Source: Enterobacter sp. kpr-6
GTDB taxonomy: Bacteria > Pseudomonadota > Gammaproteobacteria > Enterobacterales > Enterobacteriaceae
NCBI RefSeq assembly: GCF_900116015.1
Contig: NZ_FOYH01000008.1
Coordinates: 1 to 64,000 of the forward strand
DNA: 64,000 bases
Direction: 5' to 3'
How positions within the stretch are numbered: position 1 is the first letter of the stretch; every line of letters begins with the position of its first letter. The notes beneath the pieces were generated by a model. The model ran no database searches. It saw only the letters and a list, made by a program, of their open reading frames with translations, and was not told where the DNA came from. This document shows positions 12,375-23,403 of this stretch, one piece after another. The position numbers were made by a program, and so were the translations under genes.

Positions 12375-13865
12375 TCAGCGCTGTGCTGCCAGACGCTGGC
12401 GGATTTGCTCAAAATGCTCGCGGTTAAACAGTTTGCCATCCAGAAAGCGGGTTTTCAGTTCACCTTCCTGCTCCTGCGCCCAACTCTGCTCATCATGAAG
12501 GCGTAATTCTCCCTCGTCATCACGGGTCACCCGCAGCAGTCCACGGGCTGACCGTTTCAGGCCATTATCAGTTTTCGGTTCTTTAAAGATGGTGCGCCCT
12601 TTGCCGTCAACTTCGCCCCAGGTGGCTTTCATCGCAAAGCCAAAGGTGTCGCGCGTATTGTACTGATAGGTGAACGAGCCCACGCCAAACACTACACTTG
12701 AACTGGCGAAACCTTTTGCCGCCAGGCGACGCAGGATCTCATTGGCCCGTTCAAGCGTAATGGAATCGCCATAAATCAGCCCTACGTGCGGATCGAGCAC
12801 TTTATAGCCCTTTTCATTCACCGTGCCGCCGAAAATCTCCCACAGCACTTCAACCGACCCTTTCTCCTGTGGCGTGCGATCCGTGCGGGTGTCGTCGTCA
12901 GCCCCTGTTCCGCAGAGGATTTCCACCGGATCCCCACTGTCCGGGCGAAAGACCACCCGCCCTTCCCGCGCGAGAATGCTGCTTTTCAGCTCACGGGTGA
13001 ACCCGGTCAGCACCTGCCAGTAATCCCAGGTATCAGAAACGATGGAGACGAAACCTTGCGGATAGAGATCGACAATCAGGCGACGGAAGGTATCGATTTC
13101 ATGTTCGCGCTCCCCCATGCACATAACGCTGTGCTCGGTCGCCGGAATGCTGGCCCCAATAAAATAGGCCTCACCCTCAGTGTAATAATCGCGGGCATAG
13201 AGCAGCGCCGGAATACTGTCAGTGCCTTTGAAACTCAGCAGATGCCCGCTGCCCGCCTGCATCGTGTCCTGCAACCCGGCCATGCCGCGAAACGAAAAAT
13301 CATGGCACTGGAAATCGAGGTGCGTCAGATCGCTACAGGTTTTTTCCGCCCAGCGCGCACAGATTTTACGGTAGTGGTGCGCGATGGTGGCATTGGTTGA
13401 GGCTTTCCACAGTTCCGCTGACAGCACGGTTTCCAGGTAATTGACCAGCCAGAAAAATTCCGGCCGGGTATTGGTGATGGTTAACACCGGTACCGCCATT
13501 GGCACCGTACTGCCTTCGTCCAGCGATTTAATGTGCAGCGGCAGGTAGCCCAGCTGGTGTAGCGCACGGATGTGATCGACCGCCACCGTATCCTGTCCGA
13601 GATAGCTGTCCATCACCTGTTTGTATTCGTTAACGACCTCGTTTTCCGGACGGGCAAAAAAAGCGTCGTTAAACAGATCGACCATGAACCATTGCAGAAA
13701 ACCCTGTAAGCCAAAAAACACCAGTTTGCCGTCTGCGACGGGTGACTGGAAAAAACGGTCGCTGCGCGGGGTAAAATTGGAATACACCTGCGTGGTGCCC
13801 TGCGGGTACTGGGCGCGGTGTGACACTTTGTAGCCATCAATAGCCAGAATCGGATTCATTTTCAT
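12375..13865 (-). CDS. nadV: Nicotinamide phosphoribosyltransferase (NAMPT/NadV family)
   Basis: Enzyme of the NAMPT family, which joins nicotinamide to PRPP to give NMN. It has 496 residues from ATG 13865 (MKMNPILAIDGYKVSH). An upstream in-frame start adds 22 unrelated residues that overlap prs. Family landmarks are DGYKVSHRAQYP (10–21), HDFSFRGMAG (188–197), the catalytic-type His in ATEHS (H245), SDTWDYW (278–284) and RPDSGDP (308–314). It lies 13 bases after the prs-like gene and is clearly co-transcribed. E. coli K-12 lacks it. The partner enzyme makes a nicotinamide–ADP-ribosyl transferase (Namat-like) role a real alternative. Confidence 0.88.
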   Translation of the reverse strand: MKMNPILAIDGYKVSHRAQYPQGTTQVYSNFTPRSDRFFQSPVADGKLVFFGLQGFLQWFMVDLFNDAFFARPENEVVNEYKQVMDSYLGQDTVAVDHIRALHQLGYLPLHIKSLDEGSTVPMAVPVLTITNTRPEFFWLVNYLETVLSAELWKASTNATIAHHYRKICARWAEKTCSDLTHLDFQCHDFSFRGMAGLQDTMQAGSGHLLSFKGTDSIPALLYARDYYTEGEAYFIGASIPATEHSVMCMGEREHEIDTFRRLIVDLYPQGFVSIVSDTWDYWQVLTGFTRELKSSILAREGRVVFRPDSGDPVEILCGTGADDDTRTDRTPQEKGSVEVLWEIFGGTVNEKGYKVLDPHVGLIYGDSITLERANEILRRLAAKGFASSSVVFGVGSFTYQYNTRDTFGFAMKATWGEVDGKGRTIFKEPKTDNGLKRSARGLLRVTRDDEGELRLHDEQSWAQEQEGELKTRFLDGKLFNREHFEQIRQRLAAQR

Positions 13866-13878
13866 AATGTTAGCCCCG

Positions 13879-14739
13879 TTAAGTGCGATAAATGGTGTCA
13901 ATATCAATGAGTTCGACCTGCGGATGCGCAAGGGTCGGTGAAGTCAGTGAGGTGGTGGTATAGAGGGCGTCAATGCCGTTATTCAGCAGATTCTCAACGC
14001 CTTTAGAAAACACGCCGTGGGTGACATACAGGCTGACGCGACGTGCGCCTGCTTCGCGCAGCACCTGCGCCGAACCGATAAAAGTACCGCCGGCATCGCA
14101 CAGGTCATCCACAATCAGCACATCCTTACCCGCGACCTCCCCGGCGACCAGCGCAAAGCCCGTCAGTTGACCGGTCGCCACATCGCGCTGTTTTGTCAGA
14201 ATGGCGTAGTCATGCGCACCGCTGGCACTCGCCACGTTATGAATTTTTTTCAGCGCACCGGCATCCGGCGCAACCAGCATCAGTTCGCCCTGCGCAATAG
14301 CGCGACGCAAAGTCGTGCTTTGCAGCAAACAGGTTTCCTGCGGGATCACGATAACGTTATTGATCGCTGCCGCTGCAGCGTCGCTGTGCGGATCGAGGAT
14401 AAAAACTTTGCTGAAATTGAGGGTGTTGAGCAGCGAGGCAAAGACTTTCAGCGCGAAGCTGTCGCCTGCCACCATGTGGCGATCCTGGCGGGCATAAGGC
14501 AGCCAGGGTAATTCGAGATGGCTAATCGTCACGTCGGTCACCTGTCGAACGGCATCGACTAATTGCGCGAGGCGCATGAAATCATTCATATCGCGCATGG
14601 CGGCGGCGCGAATACGCATCTGCTGTGCAGTACGAGGAAGCGCATCCATCACTTTTACCCATACTGCGCCGTCCGGGAACGTCCCGCTTGCGAGAGTAAC
14701 CGGCTGATTATCCAGAAAGAGTTCAAGTCCGTTTTCCAT
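13879..14739 (-). CDS. Ribose-phosphate pyrophosphokinase-like protein paired with NadV
   Basis: Member of the PRPP synthetase family (ATP-dependent pyrophosphorylation of a ribose 5-phosphate group). It has 286 residues, about 30 shorter than housekeeping Prs. Catalytic features are retained: PYARQDR (81–87), DPHSD (116–120), APDAG (157–161), the flexible-loop pair K183/R185 in TKQRD and the phosphate-binding loop DDLCDAGGT (211–219). The loop has Ala where housekeeping enzymes usually have Thr (DTGGT), so the substrate may differ from ribose 5-phosphate. It is first in an operon with nadV and divergent from the nrtR-like gene. It probably supplies the activated ribosyl donor to its neighbour. 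Confidence 0.85.
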   Translation of the reverse strand: MENGLELFLDNQPVTLASGTFPDGAVWVKVMDALPRTAQQMRIRAAAMRDMNDFMRLAQLVDAVRQVTDVTISHLELPWLPYARQDRHMVAGDSFALKVFASLLNTLNFSKVFILDPHSDAAAAAINNVIVIPQETCLLQSTTLRRAIAQGELMLVAPDAGALKKIHNVASASGAHDYAILTKQRDVATGQLTGFALVAGEVAGKDVLIVDDLCDAGGTFIGSAQVLREAGARRVSLYVTHGVFSKGVENLLNNGIDALYTTTSLTSPTLAHPQVELIDIDTIYRT

Positions 14740-14764
14740 TTTTCACCTCGTGCAAACCAATTAA

Positions 14765-14803
14765 TGTCCCTTCGACACTTTTATTATTGTCCCAAAGACA
14801 CTT
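14765..14803. promoter_or_regulatory. Two tandem TGTC-N5-GACA operators, probable NrtR-type sites
   Basis: TGTCCCTTCGACACTT (14765–14780) and TGTCCCAAAGACACTT (14788–14803) are 23 bp apart, about two helical turns. Each has the inverted repeat TGTC-N5-GACA. One lies inside the prs-like promoter spacer and the other just downstream. They are the best candidates for binding sites of the divergent Nudix-type regulator, which is an inference. Confidence 0.65.
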
Positions 14804-14812
14804 ATCATGCAA
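14783..14812 (-). promoter_or_regulatory. Predicted promoter of the prs-like/nadV operon
   Basis: On the minus strand TTGCAT (14812–14807) and AATAAT (14788–14783) are separated by 18 bases. The operator TGTC-N5-GACA at 14788–14800 fills the spacer. The -10 matches consensus at 5 of 6 positions. Inferred from sequence only. Confidence 0.55.
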
Positions 14813-14877
14813 GCCGTTTAGCCAAAATCATGGTGAAAAATAAATAAGCCACTGATGAGTAACATAAAAAAAGTAAA

Positions 14878-14906
14878 CTTTACGTCCGAAAGAGGACTGA
14901 TAAACT
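14878..14906 (+). promoter_or_regulatory. Predicted promoter of the nrtR-like gene with palindrome in its spacer
   Basis: TTTACG (14878–14883) and TAAACT (14901–14906) are 17 bases apart. The spacer holds GTCC-gaaaga-GGAC (14884–14897). Its GTCCnAAAGA core resembles the two operators near the prs-like promoter. This suggests autoregulation. Confidence 0.5.
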
Positions 14907-14936
14907 GGGCGCACAGAAAATAAGAGCGAGCAGCAG

Positions 14937-15656
14937 ATGATCACCGAAGCCGAGTATCTGAAAAATTATGATGCCAGCCGTTACCCCTCTCCGCTGGTGA
15001 CGGTAGACAGCGTGCTGTTTACGTTGCATCAGCAGGTGCTTTGCGTGCTGTTAGTTGAACGCGCCAGCCAGCCGCAGCAAGGCCGCTGGGGGTTGCCCGG
15101 GGGGTTTATCGATATCGAAGGCGATCGCTCGACCCGCGACACCGCGCTGCGTAAGCTCACGGAAAAAACGGGCGTGTCACCCTCCTGGCTTGAACAGCTC
15201 GATACTTTCTCCGGGCCGGATCGCGATCCGCGCGGCTGGAGCCTGACGATCGGCTGGTTTGCACTGATCGCCTGGAGCGCCTGTGAATCTCATATCGACA
15301 GCGTTAACGATGTGAAATGGGTGCCGGTCAGCCAGTTGCAGGACGTTGATTTAGCGTTCGATCACGCGCAGATCATCGAGGCCGGTCTGCACCGCCTGCG
15401 GCAAAAAACCATGTATTCGTTACTCCCGGTTTACTGTTTGCCTGATACCTTTACCCATGCGCAGCTACAGGAAGCGACCGAAATCATCCTCGGACAGCCT
15501 ATCCAGCGTAAGAGCCTGATCCGCCGCTTCGATGCCTCCGGCATGTTTGAAGAAACGGGTGAAAGTGTGGCGACGGGTGCCCGGAAAGCGCGGCTGTGGC
15601 GGCGTAAGCCCGGCGTTGATATCCACCTTTTCTCGCGTAATTTACTCGCTGAGTAA
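14937..15656 (+). CDS. nrtR: NrtR-like Nudix-domain transcriptional regulator of NAD metabolism
   Basis: Regulator with an N-terminal Nudix fold (about 20–145) and a C-terminal winged helix (about 150–239). It has 239 residues. The Nudix box region (55–80) reads GGFIDIEGDRSTRDTALRKL and continues TEKTGV. Two metal-binding Glu positions are Lys (K73, K77), so hydrolysis is unlikely and ligand sensing more likely. FSGPDRDPRGW is typical of NrtR proteins. Known NrtRs sense ADP-ribose or related nucleotides and repress NAD genes. It is divergent from prs-like/nadV, with palindromes in both promoters. The assignment rests on family pattern plus context. Confidence 0.85.
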   Translation: MITEAEYLKNYDASRYPSPLVTVDSVLFTLHQQVLCVLLVERASQPQQGRWGLPGGFIDIEGDRSTRDTALRKLTEKTGVSPSWLEQLDTFSGPDRDPRGWSLTIGWFALIAWSACESHIDSVNDVKWVPVSQLQDVDLAFDHAQIIEAGLHRLRQKTMYSLLPVYCLPDTFTHAQLQEATEIILGQPIQRKSLIRRFDASGMFEETGESVATGARKARLWRRKPGVDIHLFSRNLLAE

Positions 15657-15680
15657 GGGTTAATGCCGGAAAGTGATCAA

Positions 15681-15705
15681 CCTCGTGGATAACACGAGGT
15701 ATAGT
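15681..15705 (+). promoter_or_regulatory. Perfect 7-bp palindrome just before a -10-like TATAGT upstream of yheT
   Basis: CCTCGTG-gataa-CACGAGG (15681–15699) is followed directly by TATAGT. There is no T run, so a terminator is unlikely. It could be an operator at the yheT promoter or a weak end signal for the nrtR-like gene. No clear -35 is seen. Confidence 0.35.
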
Positions 15706-15736
15706 GCAACGTCCGTCCAACCGATAATCCCGCTCA

Positions 15737-16753
15737 ATGGCTGAAATTACACCTACCGAAATCAACATCGATCCCGTTCACGGGCAGCACTTTGTCCCGA
15801 TGCCGGGCGCGCGTAATCCTCACCTGCAAACCATGCTGCCGCGCCTGATTCGCCGCCGCCTGCAATTTACCCCGCAATGGCAGCGCCTTGAGTTGCCGGA
15901 CGGCGATTTTGTCGATCTGGCCTGGAGCGAAGATCCGCATGGCGCAAAGCATAAGCCCCGCCTGGTGGTGTTTCACGGTCTGGAAGGGAGTCTGCACAGC
16001 CCCTATGCGCATGGCCTGGTCCATGCCGCCAAACAGCGCGGCTGGCTGGCAGTGGTGATGCATTTTCGCGGCTGTAGCGGCGAACCGAACCGGCTGAAAC
16101 GTATTTATCATTCCGGCGAAACCGAGGACGGTACCTGGTTTTTACACTGGCTGCATCGCGAGTTCGGCCCGGCACCGACCGCCGCCGTAGGTTATTCGCT
16201 CGGCGGGAATATGCTCGGCTGTCTGCTCGGCAAAGCGGACGACACCCTGCCGCTCAATGCGGCGGTGATTGTTTCCGCTCCGCTGGTGCTGGAGGCGTGC
16301 AGCTATCATATGGATAAAGGCTTTTCGCGCTTCTATCAGCACTATTTGCTGAACCTGCTGAAAGGCAACGCGATGCGCAAGCTAAAGGCCTATCCGGATT
16401 CGCTGCCGGTGGATATCGCCAGGCTGCGCCGGATGCGCCGCATTCGCGACTTTGACGATCTGATCACCGCCAAAATCCACGGTTTTACCGATGCCATTGA
16501 CTATTACCGCCGGTGCAGCGCAATGCCGTTGCTGCCGCAGATCCGTAAACCCGTGCTTATCATTCACGCCAAAGACGATCCGTTTATGGATCATAATGTC
16601 ATACCGGCGGCTGACTATTTGCCACCGAACGTGGAGTATCAACTGACCGAGCACGGCGGCCACGTAGGGTTTATTGGCGGCACGCTACGCCACCCTGAAA
16701 TGTGGCTGGAAAAACGGATCCCCGACTGGCTGACAACGTATCTGGAGGCGTAA
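15737..16753 (+). CDS. yheT: YheT family alpha/beta hydrolase
   Basis: Predicted esterase-like hydrolase of the AB-hydrolase YheT (YMC/ABHD1–3) group. It has 338 residues. The nucleophile elbow GYSLGGN is near residue 155, the oxyanion region VVFHGLEGS near 75, the acid in IHAKDDPFM near 275 and the catalytic His in EHGGHVGF near 305. The natural substrate is unknown. Its stop codon is immediately followed by the yheU ATG, so the two are coupled. Confidence 0.95.
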   Translation: MAEITPTEINIDPVHGQHFVPMPGARNPHLQTMLPRLIRRRLQFTPQWQRLELPDGDFVDLAWSEDPHGAKHKPRLVVFHGLEGSLHSPYAHGLVHAAKQRGWLAVVMHFRGCSGEPNRLKRIYHSGETEDGTWFLHWLHREFGPAPTAAVGYSLGGNMLGCLLGKADDTLPLNAAVIVSAPLVLEACSYHMDKGFSRFYQHYLLNLLKGNAMRKLKAYPDSLPVDIARLRRMRRIRDFDDLITAKIHGFTDAIDYYRRCSAMPLLPQIRKPVLIIHAKDDPFMDHNVIPAADYLPPNVEYQLTEHGGHVGFIGGTLRHPEMWLEKRIPDWLTTYLEA

Positions 16754-16972
16754 ATGATTATCCCCTGGCAGGACATCTCACCCGAAACACTCGACAGCCT
16801 GATCGAGAGCTTTGTCTTGCGCGAAGGCACCGATTATGGTGAACATGAGCGTTCGCTTGAACAGAAGGTCGCCGACGTAAAGCGCCAGTTGCAGACCGGT
16901 GAAGCCGTGCTGGTGTGGTCTGAACTGCATGAAACGGTGAATATTATGCCGCGCAAGCAGTTCCGCGAATAA
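16754..16972 (+). CDS. yheU: YheU family protein (UPF0270)
   Basis: Small conserved cytosolic protein of 72 residues starting [20 protein letters not shown]. There are no catalytic motifs and the function is unknown. It begins on the base after the yheT stop and precedes prkB by 44 bases, in the conserved order yheT–yheU–prkB. Confidence 0.93.
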   Translation: MIIPWQDISPETLDSLIESFVLREGTDYGEHERSLEQKVADVKRQLQTGEAVLVWSELHETVNIMPRKQFRE

Positions 16973-17016
16973 GCGCCGCGCGACCCGTTATCTCGTCCTG
17001 AAGGGAGTTGTAAGCT

Positions 17017-17886
17017 ATGTCAGCCAAACATCCGGTGATTGCAGTAACGGGTTCCAGCGGTGCGGGAACCACCACCACCAGCCTCGCGTTTCGCAAGATC
17101 TTTGCCCAGTTGAATCTGCACGCAGCCGAAGTGGAAGGCGACAGCTTTCACCGCTACACGCGCCCGGAAATGGACATGGCAATCCGCAAAGCGCGCGATT
17201 CAGGGCGACACATCAGCTACTTCGGCCCGGATGCCAACGACTTCGGGCTGCTGGAACAAACCTTTATTGAATATGGCCGCTCGGGCACCGGGCAGGCGCG
17301 TAAATATCTGCATACCTACGATGAAGCCGTGCCGTGGAATCAGGTGCCGGGTACGTTCACCCCGTGGCAACCGCTGCCGGAACCGACCGACGTGCTGTTT
17401 TACGAGGGCCTGCACGGCGGCGTGGTGACGCCGCAGCATGATGTCTCGCGGCATGTGGATTTGTTGGTTGGCGTGGTGCCGATCACCAATCTGGAGTGGA
17501 TCCAGAAGCTGGTACGCGACACCAGCGAGCGCGGTCATTCCCGTGAAACGGTGATGGATTCGGTGGTGCGCTCAATGGAAGATTACATCAACTACATCAC
17601 CCCGCAGTTTTCCCGCACCCATATTAACTTCCAGCGCGTGCCGACGGTGGATACCTCTAATCCCTTTGCCGCGAAAATCATTCCGTCGCTGGATGAAAGT
17701 TTCGTGGTGATCCATTTCCGCAATCTGGAGGGGATTGATTTCCCCTGGCTGCTGGCGATGTTGCAGGGCTCGTTTATTTCCCATATCAATACGTTAGTGG
17801 TGCCCGGCGGGAAAATGGGTCTGGCGATGGAGCTGATTATGCTGCCGCTGGTGCAACGGCTGATGGAAGGGAAGAAGATTGAGTGA
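17017..17886 (+). CDS. prkB: Phosphoribulokinase-like protein PrkB
   Basis: P-loop kinase of the phosphoribulokinase/uridine kinase family. It has 289 residues. The nucleotide loop reads GSSGAGTTTT (12–21), with the usual Lys replaced as in phosphoribulokinases. FYEGLHGG and the C-terminal VVPGGKMGLAMELIMLP are family signatures. There is no RuBisCO or Calvin-cycle context, so the physiological substrate in enterobacteria is unclear. The ribosome binding site is GAAGGGAG. A palindromic repeat follows the stop. Confidence 0.95.
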   Translation: MSAKHPVIAVTGSSGAGTTTTSLAFRKIFAQLNLHAAEVEGDSFHRYTRPEMDMAIRKARDSGRHISYFGPDANDFGLLEQTFIEYGRSGTGQARKYLHTYDEAVPWNQVPGTFTPWQPLPEPTDVLFYEGLHGGVVTPQHDVSRHVDLLVGVVPITNLEWIQKLVRDTSERGHSRETVMDSVVRSMEDYINYITPQFSRTHINFQRVPTVDTSNPFAAKIIPSLDESFVVIHFRNLEGIDFPWLLAMLQGSFISHINTLVVPGGKMGLAMELIMLPLVQRLMEGKKIE

Positions 17887-17894
17887 GGATTTTT

Positions 17895-17976
17895 CACCCT
17901 CACCCTAACCCTCTCCCTCAGGGAGAGGGAACCAAACCACCCTCTCCCATGGGGAGAGGGCCGGGGTGAGGGGGAG
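17895..17976. repeat. GC-rich palindromic intergenic repeat (prkB–yhfA)
   Basis: Starts CACCCTCACCCTAACC and ends GGCCGGGGTGAGGGGG, with two inner palindromes of the CCCTCTCCC/GGGAGAGGG type. The whole element can fold on itself. It lies between convergent genes and may act as a transcript end for both. The same family occurs at four other sites in the window. Confidence 0.9.
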
Positions 17977-17981
17977 TATGT

Positions 17982-18386
17982 TTACCCCTCAATCACCTCA
18001 TACGAATGCGTAATATTCACTGCTTTTTCCAGCATCAGCGCCACCGAGCAGTATTTCTCCGCCGACAGGTCCACTGCTCGCGATACCGCAGCATCCTTCA
18101 GCTCTTTCCCGGTAACGATAAAGTGCAGATTGATGTGGGTGAACAGGCGCGGCGCTTCATCGCGGCGCTCAGACGTCAGTTTCACTTCGCAGTCAGTCAC
18201 GTTGTGACGCCCTTTTTGCAGAATCGATACCACGTCAATGGCGCTGCACCCGCCTGCGGCCATCAGCACCATTTCCATCGGGCTTGGCGCTTTATCGCCT
18301 GAGTTGCCATCCATCAGGATCTGGTGGCCTGATGCGGACTCCCCCAGGAACGTTAAACCTTCAACCCATTTCACTCTTGCTTGCAT
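17982..18386 (-). CDS. yhfA: OsmC family protein YhfA
   Basis: Cytosolic OsmC/Ohr-like fold protein of 134 residues from ATG 18386 (MQARVKWVEGLTFLGESASG). The upstream GGAGTGAATAAA site fits this start, so an 8-residue extension was rejected. The region MAAGGCSAIDVVSIL carries one conserved Cys, and EKYCSVALMLEK the second, as in peroxide-reducing OsmC proteins. Exact substrate unknown. It is divergent from crp. Confidence 0.93.
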   Translation of the reverse strand: MQARVKWVEGLTFLGESASGHQILMDGNSGDKAPSPMEMVLMAAGGCSAIDVVSILQKGRHNVTDCEVKLTSERRDEAPRLFTHINLHFIVTGKELKDAAVSRAVDLSAEKYCSVALMLEKAVNITHSYEVIEG

Positions 18387-18684
18387 TTTATTCACTCCGG
18401 CGTGGCACATTTCCCGTCAGATTACGCGTACATAACAATTCTCGCAACGGAAGGCGACCTGCATCATGCTGAAGCGAGACACCAGGAGACACACGGCTCA
18501 AGCTATGCTAAAACAGTCTGACTGCAACAGTAATACATTGACGTTACGCATGTTGTAGACGAGATCAAACATTAAAGGCTGCAGGCATATTCTGACGGCC
18601 CACTTCCCCATAAGTGGGAAGCATACGATTGCAACCCCAGAAGCCTTTATTCTGGAGCCAGCTTATAACAGAGGATAACCGCGC
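18387..18684 (+). promoter_or_regulatory. yhfA–crp intergenic region with conserved crp leader
   Basis: 298 bases separate divergent yhfA and crp. The last part (TATAACAGAGGATAACCGCGC before the crp ATG) is the conserved crp leader. A hairpin CCCACTT-ccccat-AAGTGGG lies at 18599–18618. TGTAG-N6-TCAAA (about 18556–18571) resembles a weak CRP half-site pair and could be part of the known crp autoregulation, but the match is poor. Confidence 0.5.
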
Positions 18685-19317
18685 ATGGTGCTTGGCAAAC
18701 CGCAAACAGACCCGACTCTCGAATGGTTCTTGTCTCATTGCCATATTCATAAGTACCCGTCGAAGAGCACGCTGATTCACCAGGGTGAAAAAGCGGAAAC
18801 GTTGTATTACATCGTCAAAGGCTCAGTGGCAGTGCTCATCAAGGACGAAGAAGGGAAAGAGATGATCCTCTCTTACCTGAACCAGGGAGATTTCATCGGT
18901 GAATTGGGCTTGTTTGAAGAAGGCCAGGAGCGTAGCGCCTGGGTTCGTGCAAAAACCGCCTGTGAAGTGGCAGAAATTTCCTACAAAAAATTCCGTCAGC
19001 TTATTCAGGTAAACCCGGATATTCTGATGCGCCTCTCCTCGCAGATGGCGCGCCGCCTGCAAGTGACGTCTGAGAAAGTGGGCAACCTCGCGTTCCTGGA
19101 CGTGACGGGCCGCATTGCACAGACGCTGCTGAATCTGGCGAAACAACCTGACGCCATGACCCACCCGGACGGTATGCAAATTAAAATTACTCGCCAGGAA
19201 ATTGGTCAGATCGTTGGCTGCTCCCGTGAAACGGTAGGTCGTATCCTGAAGATGCTGGAAGATCAAAACCTGATCTCCGCACACGGTAAAACCATCGTCG
19301 TATACGGAACGCGTTAA
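18685..19317 (+). CDS. crp: cAMP receptor protein (catabolite activator)
   Basis: Global cytosolic transcription factor that binds cAMP and activates or represses hundreds of promoters. It has 210 residues. The cyclic-nucleotide domain includes [18 protein letters not shown] (about 72–89), followed by the long dimer helix and the C-terminal HTH with recognition helix [13 protein letters not shown]. From memory it differs from E. coli CRP only at residue 119 (Ser for Ala, counting Met as 1). It is monocistronic, ended by the hairpin at 19324–19357. Confidence 0.99.
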   Translation: MVLGKPQTDPTLEWFLSHCHIHKYPSKSTLIHQGEKAETLYYIVKGSVAVLIKDEEGKEMILSYLNQGDFIGELGLFEEGQERSAWVRAKTACEVAEISYKKFRQLIQVNPDILMRLSSQMARRLQVTSEKVGNLAFLDVTGRIAQTLLNLAKQPDAMTHPDGMQIKITRQEIGQIVGCSRETVGRILKMLEDQNLISAHGKTIVVYGTR

Positions 19318-19323
19318 GTCCTG

Positions 19324-19357
19324 AAACGGCGTGTCGCGCAGGCGAGACGCCGTTTTT
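19324..19357 (+). terminator. Rho-independent terminator of crp
   Basis: AAACGGCGT…TCGC and GCGA…ACGCCGTTTTT form a long stem with a T tract, starting 7 bases after the crp stop. Confidence 0.92.
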
Positions 19358-19369
19358 ATTTGCATCCTC

Positions 19370-22680
<3,311 letters not shown>

Positions 22681-22696
22681 TTAATGGTGTATTGAT

Positions 22697-22735
22697 TATG
22701 AAAATATAATCACAAAATATGCATAAAAAATCAGT
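22697..22735 (-). promoter_or_regulatory. Tandem ARG boxes (ArgR operator) of argD
   Basis: On the minus strand TGATTTTTTATGCA and TGATTATATTTTCA each resemble the ArgR core TGAAT-W4-ATTCA. They are 7 bases apart, which is exactly the spacing of two 18-bp ARG boxes with a 3-bp gap. They lie about 35–70 bases before the argD start. Confidence 0.75.
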
Positions 22736-22751
22736 GCGTGGCAACTAAAAA

Positions 22752-23315
22752 TCACCGTAGCAGGAAGTTTGCCAGCAGCTGATGCCCCTGTTCGCTGAGA
22801 ATACTTTCCGGGTGAAACTGCACGCCTTCCAGATCCCACTCGCGGTGACGGATACCCATGATCTCCTGCGTTTCGCTCAGGGCGGTGACCTCAAAACAGG
22901 CAGGCAGTGAAACGGGGTCGATCACCAGGGAATGATAGCGCGTCACGGTGAGCGGATTATTAAGCCCCTGAAACACGCCGCTGCCGTGATGGGTGATCAG
23001 GGAGGTTTTGCCGTGCATCACCTTTTGTGCCCGCACAATCCGCGCGCCCAGTACCTGCGCAATCGCCTGATGGCCGAGGCAAACACCGAGAATGGACAGT
23101 TTACCGGCGTAATGCTTAATGACCTCAAGCGATACCCCGGACTCATCCGGCGTGCAGGGGCCGGGAGAGATCACGATTTTCTCCGGAGCGAGCACGGCAA
23201 TATCAGCCAGCGTCATCTCGTCATTGCGTTTCACCACAACCTCCGCCCCCAGCTCGCAGAAATACTGGTACAGATTCCAGGTGAAAGAGTCGTAGTTATC
23301 GATAAGCAGGAGCAT
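22752..23315 (-). CDS. pabA: Aminodeoxychorismate synthase glutaminase subunit
   Basis: Class I glutamine amidotransferase that feeds ammonia to PabB for 4-amino-4-deoxychorismate, the folate precursor. It has 187 residues. The catalytic Cys is C79 in GVCLGHQAI, and the His/Glu pair is in GVQFHPES. The oxyanion region is [12 protein letters not shown]. In E. coli fic lies directly upstream in the same operon; here a toxin–antitoxin pair on the opposite strand separates pabA from fic. pabA must therefore use a promoter in 23316–23450. Confidence 0.96.
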   Translation of the reverse strand: MLLLIDNYDSFTWNLYQYFCELGAEVVVKRNDEMTLADIAVLAPEKIVISPGPCTPDESGVSLEVIKHYAGKLSILGVCLGHQAIAQVLGARIVRAQKVMHGKTSLITHHGSGVFQGLNNPLTVTRYHSLVIDPVSLPACFEVTALSETQEIMGIRHREWDLEGVQFHPESILSEQGHQLLANFLLR

Positions 23316-23403
23316 GGTGCGGGATCTTTAAAATGAATAAGCGCGATGAGGCATTGTACCTGTATCGGACAAGAAAGAGCGATTTTCAGTGGCCACAAAA
23401 AGA

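Noticed and set aside
18556-18571. CRP site TGTAG-N6-TCAAA before crp
   Set aside because: Only 7 of 10 core positions match, so I mention it in the region entry but do not call it as a site.
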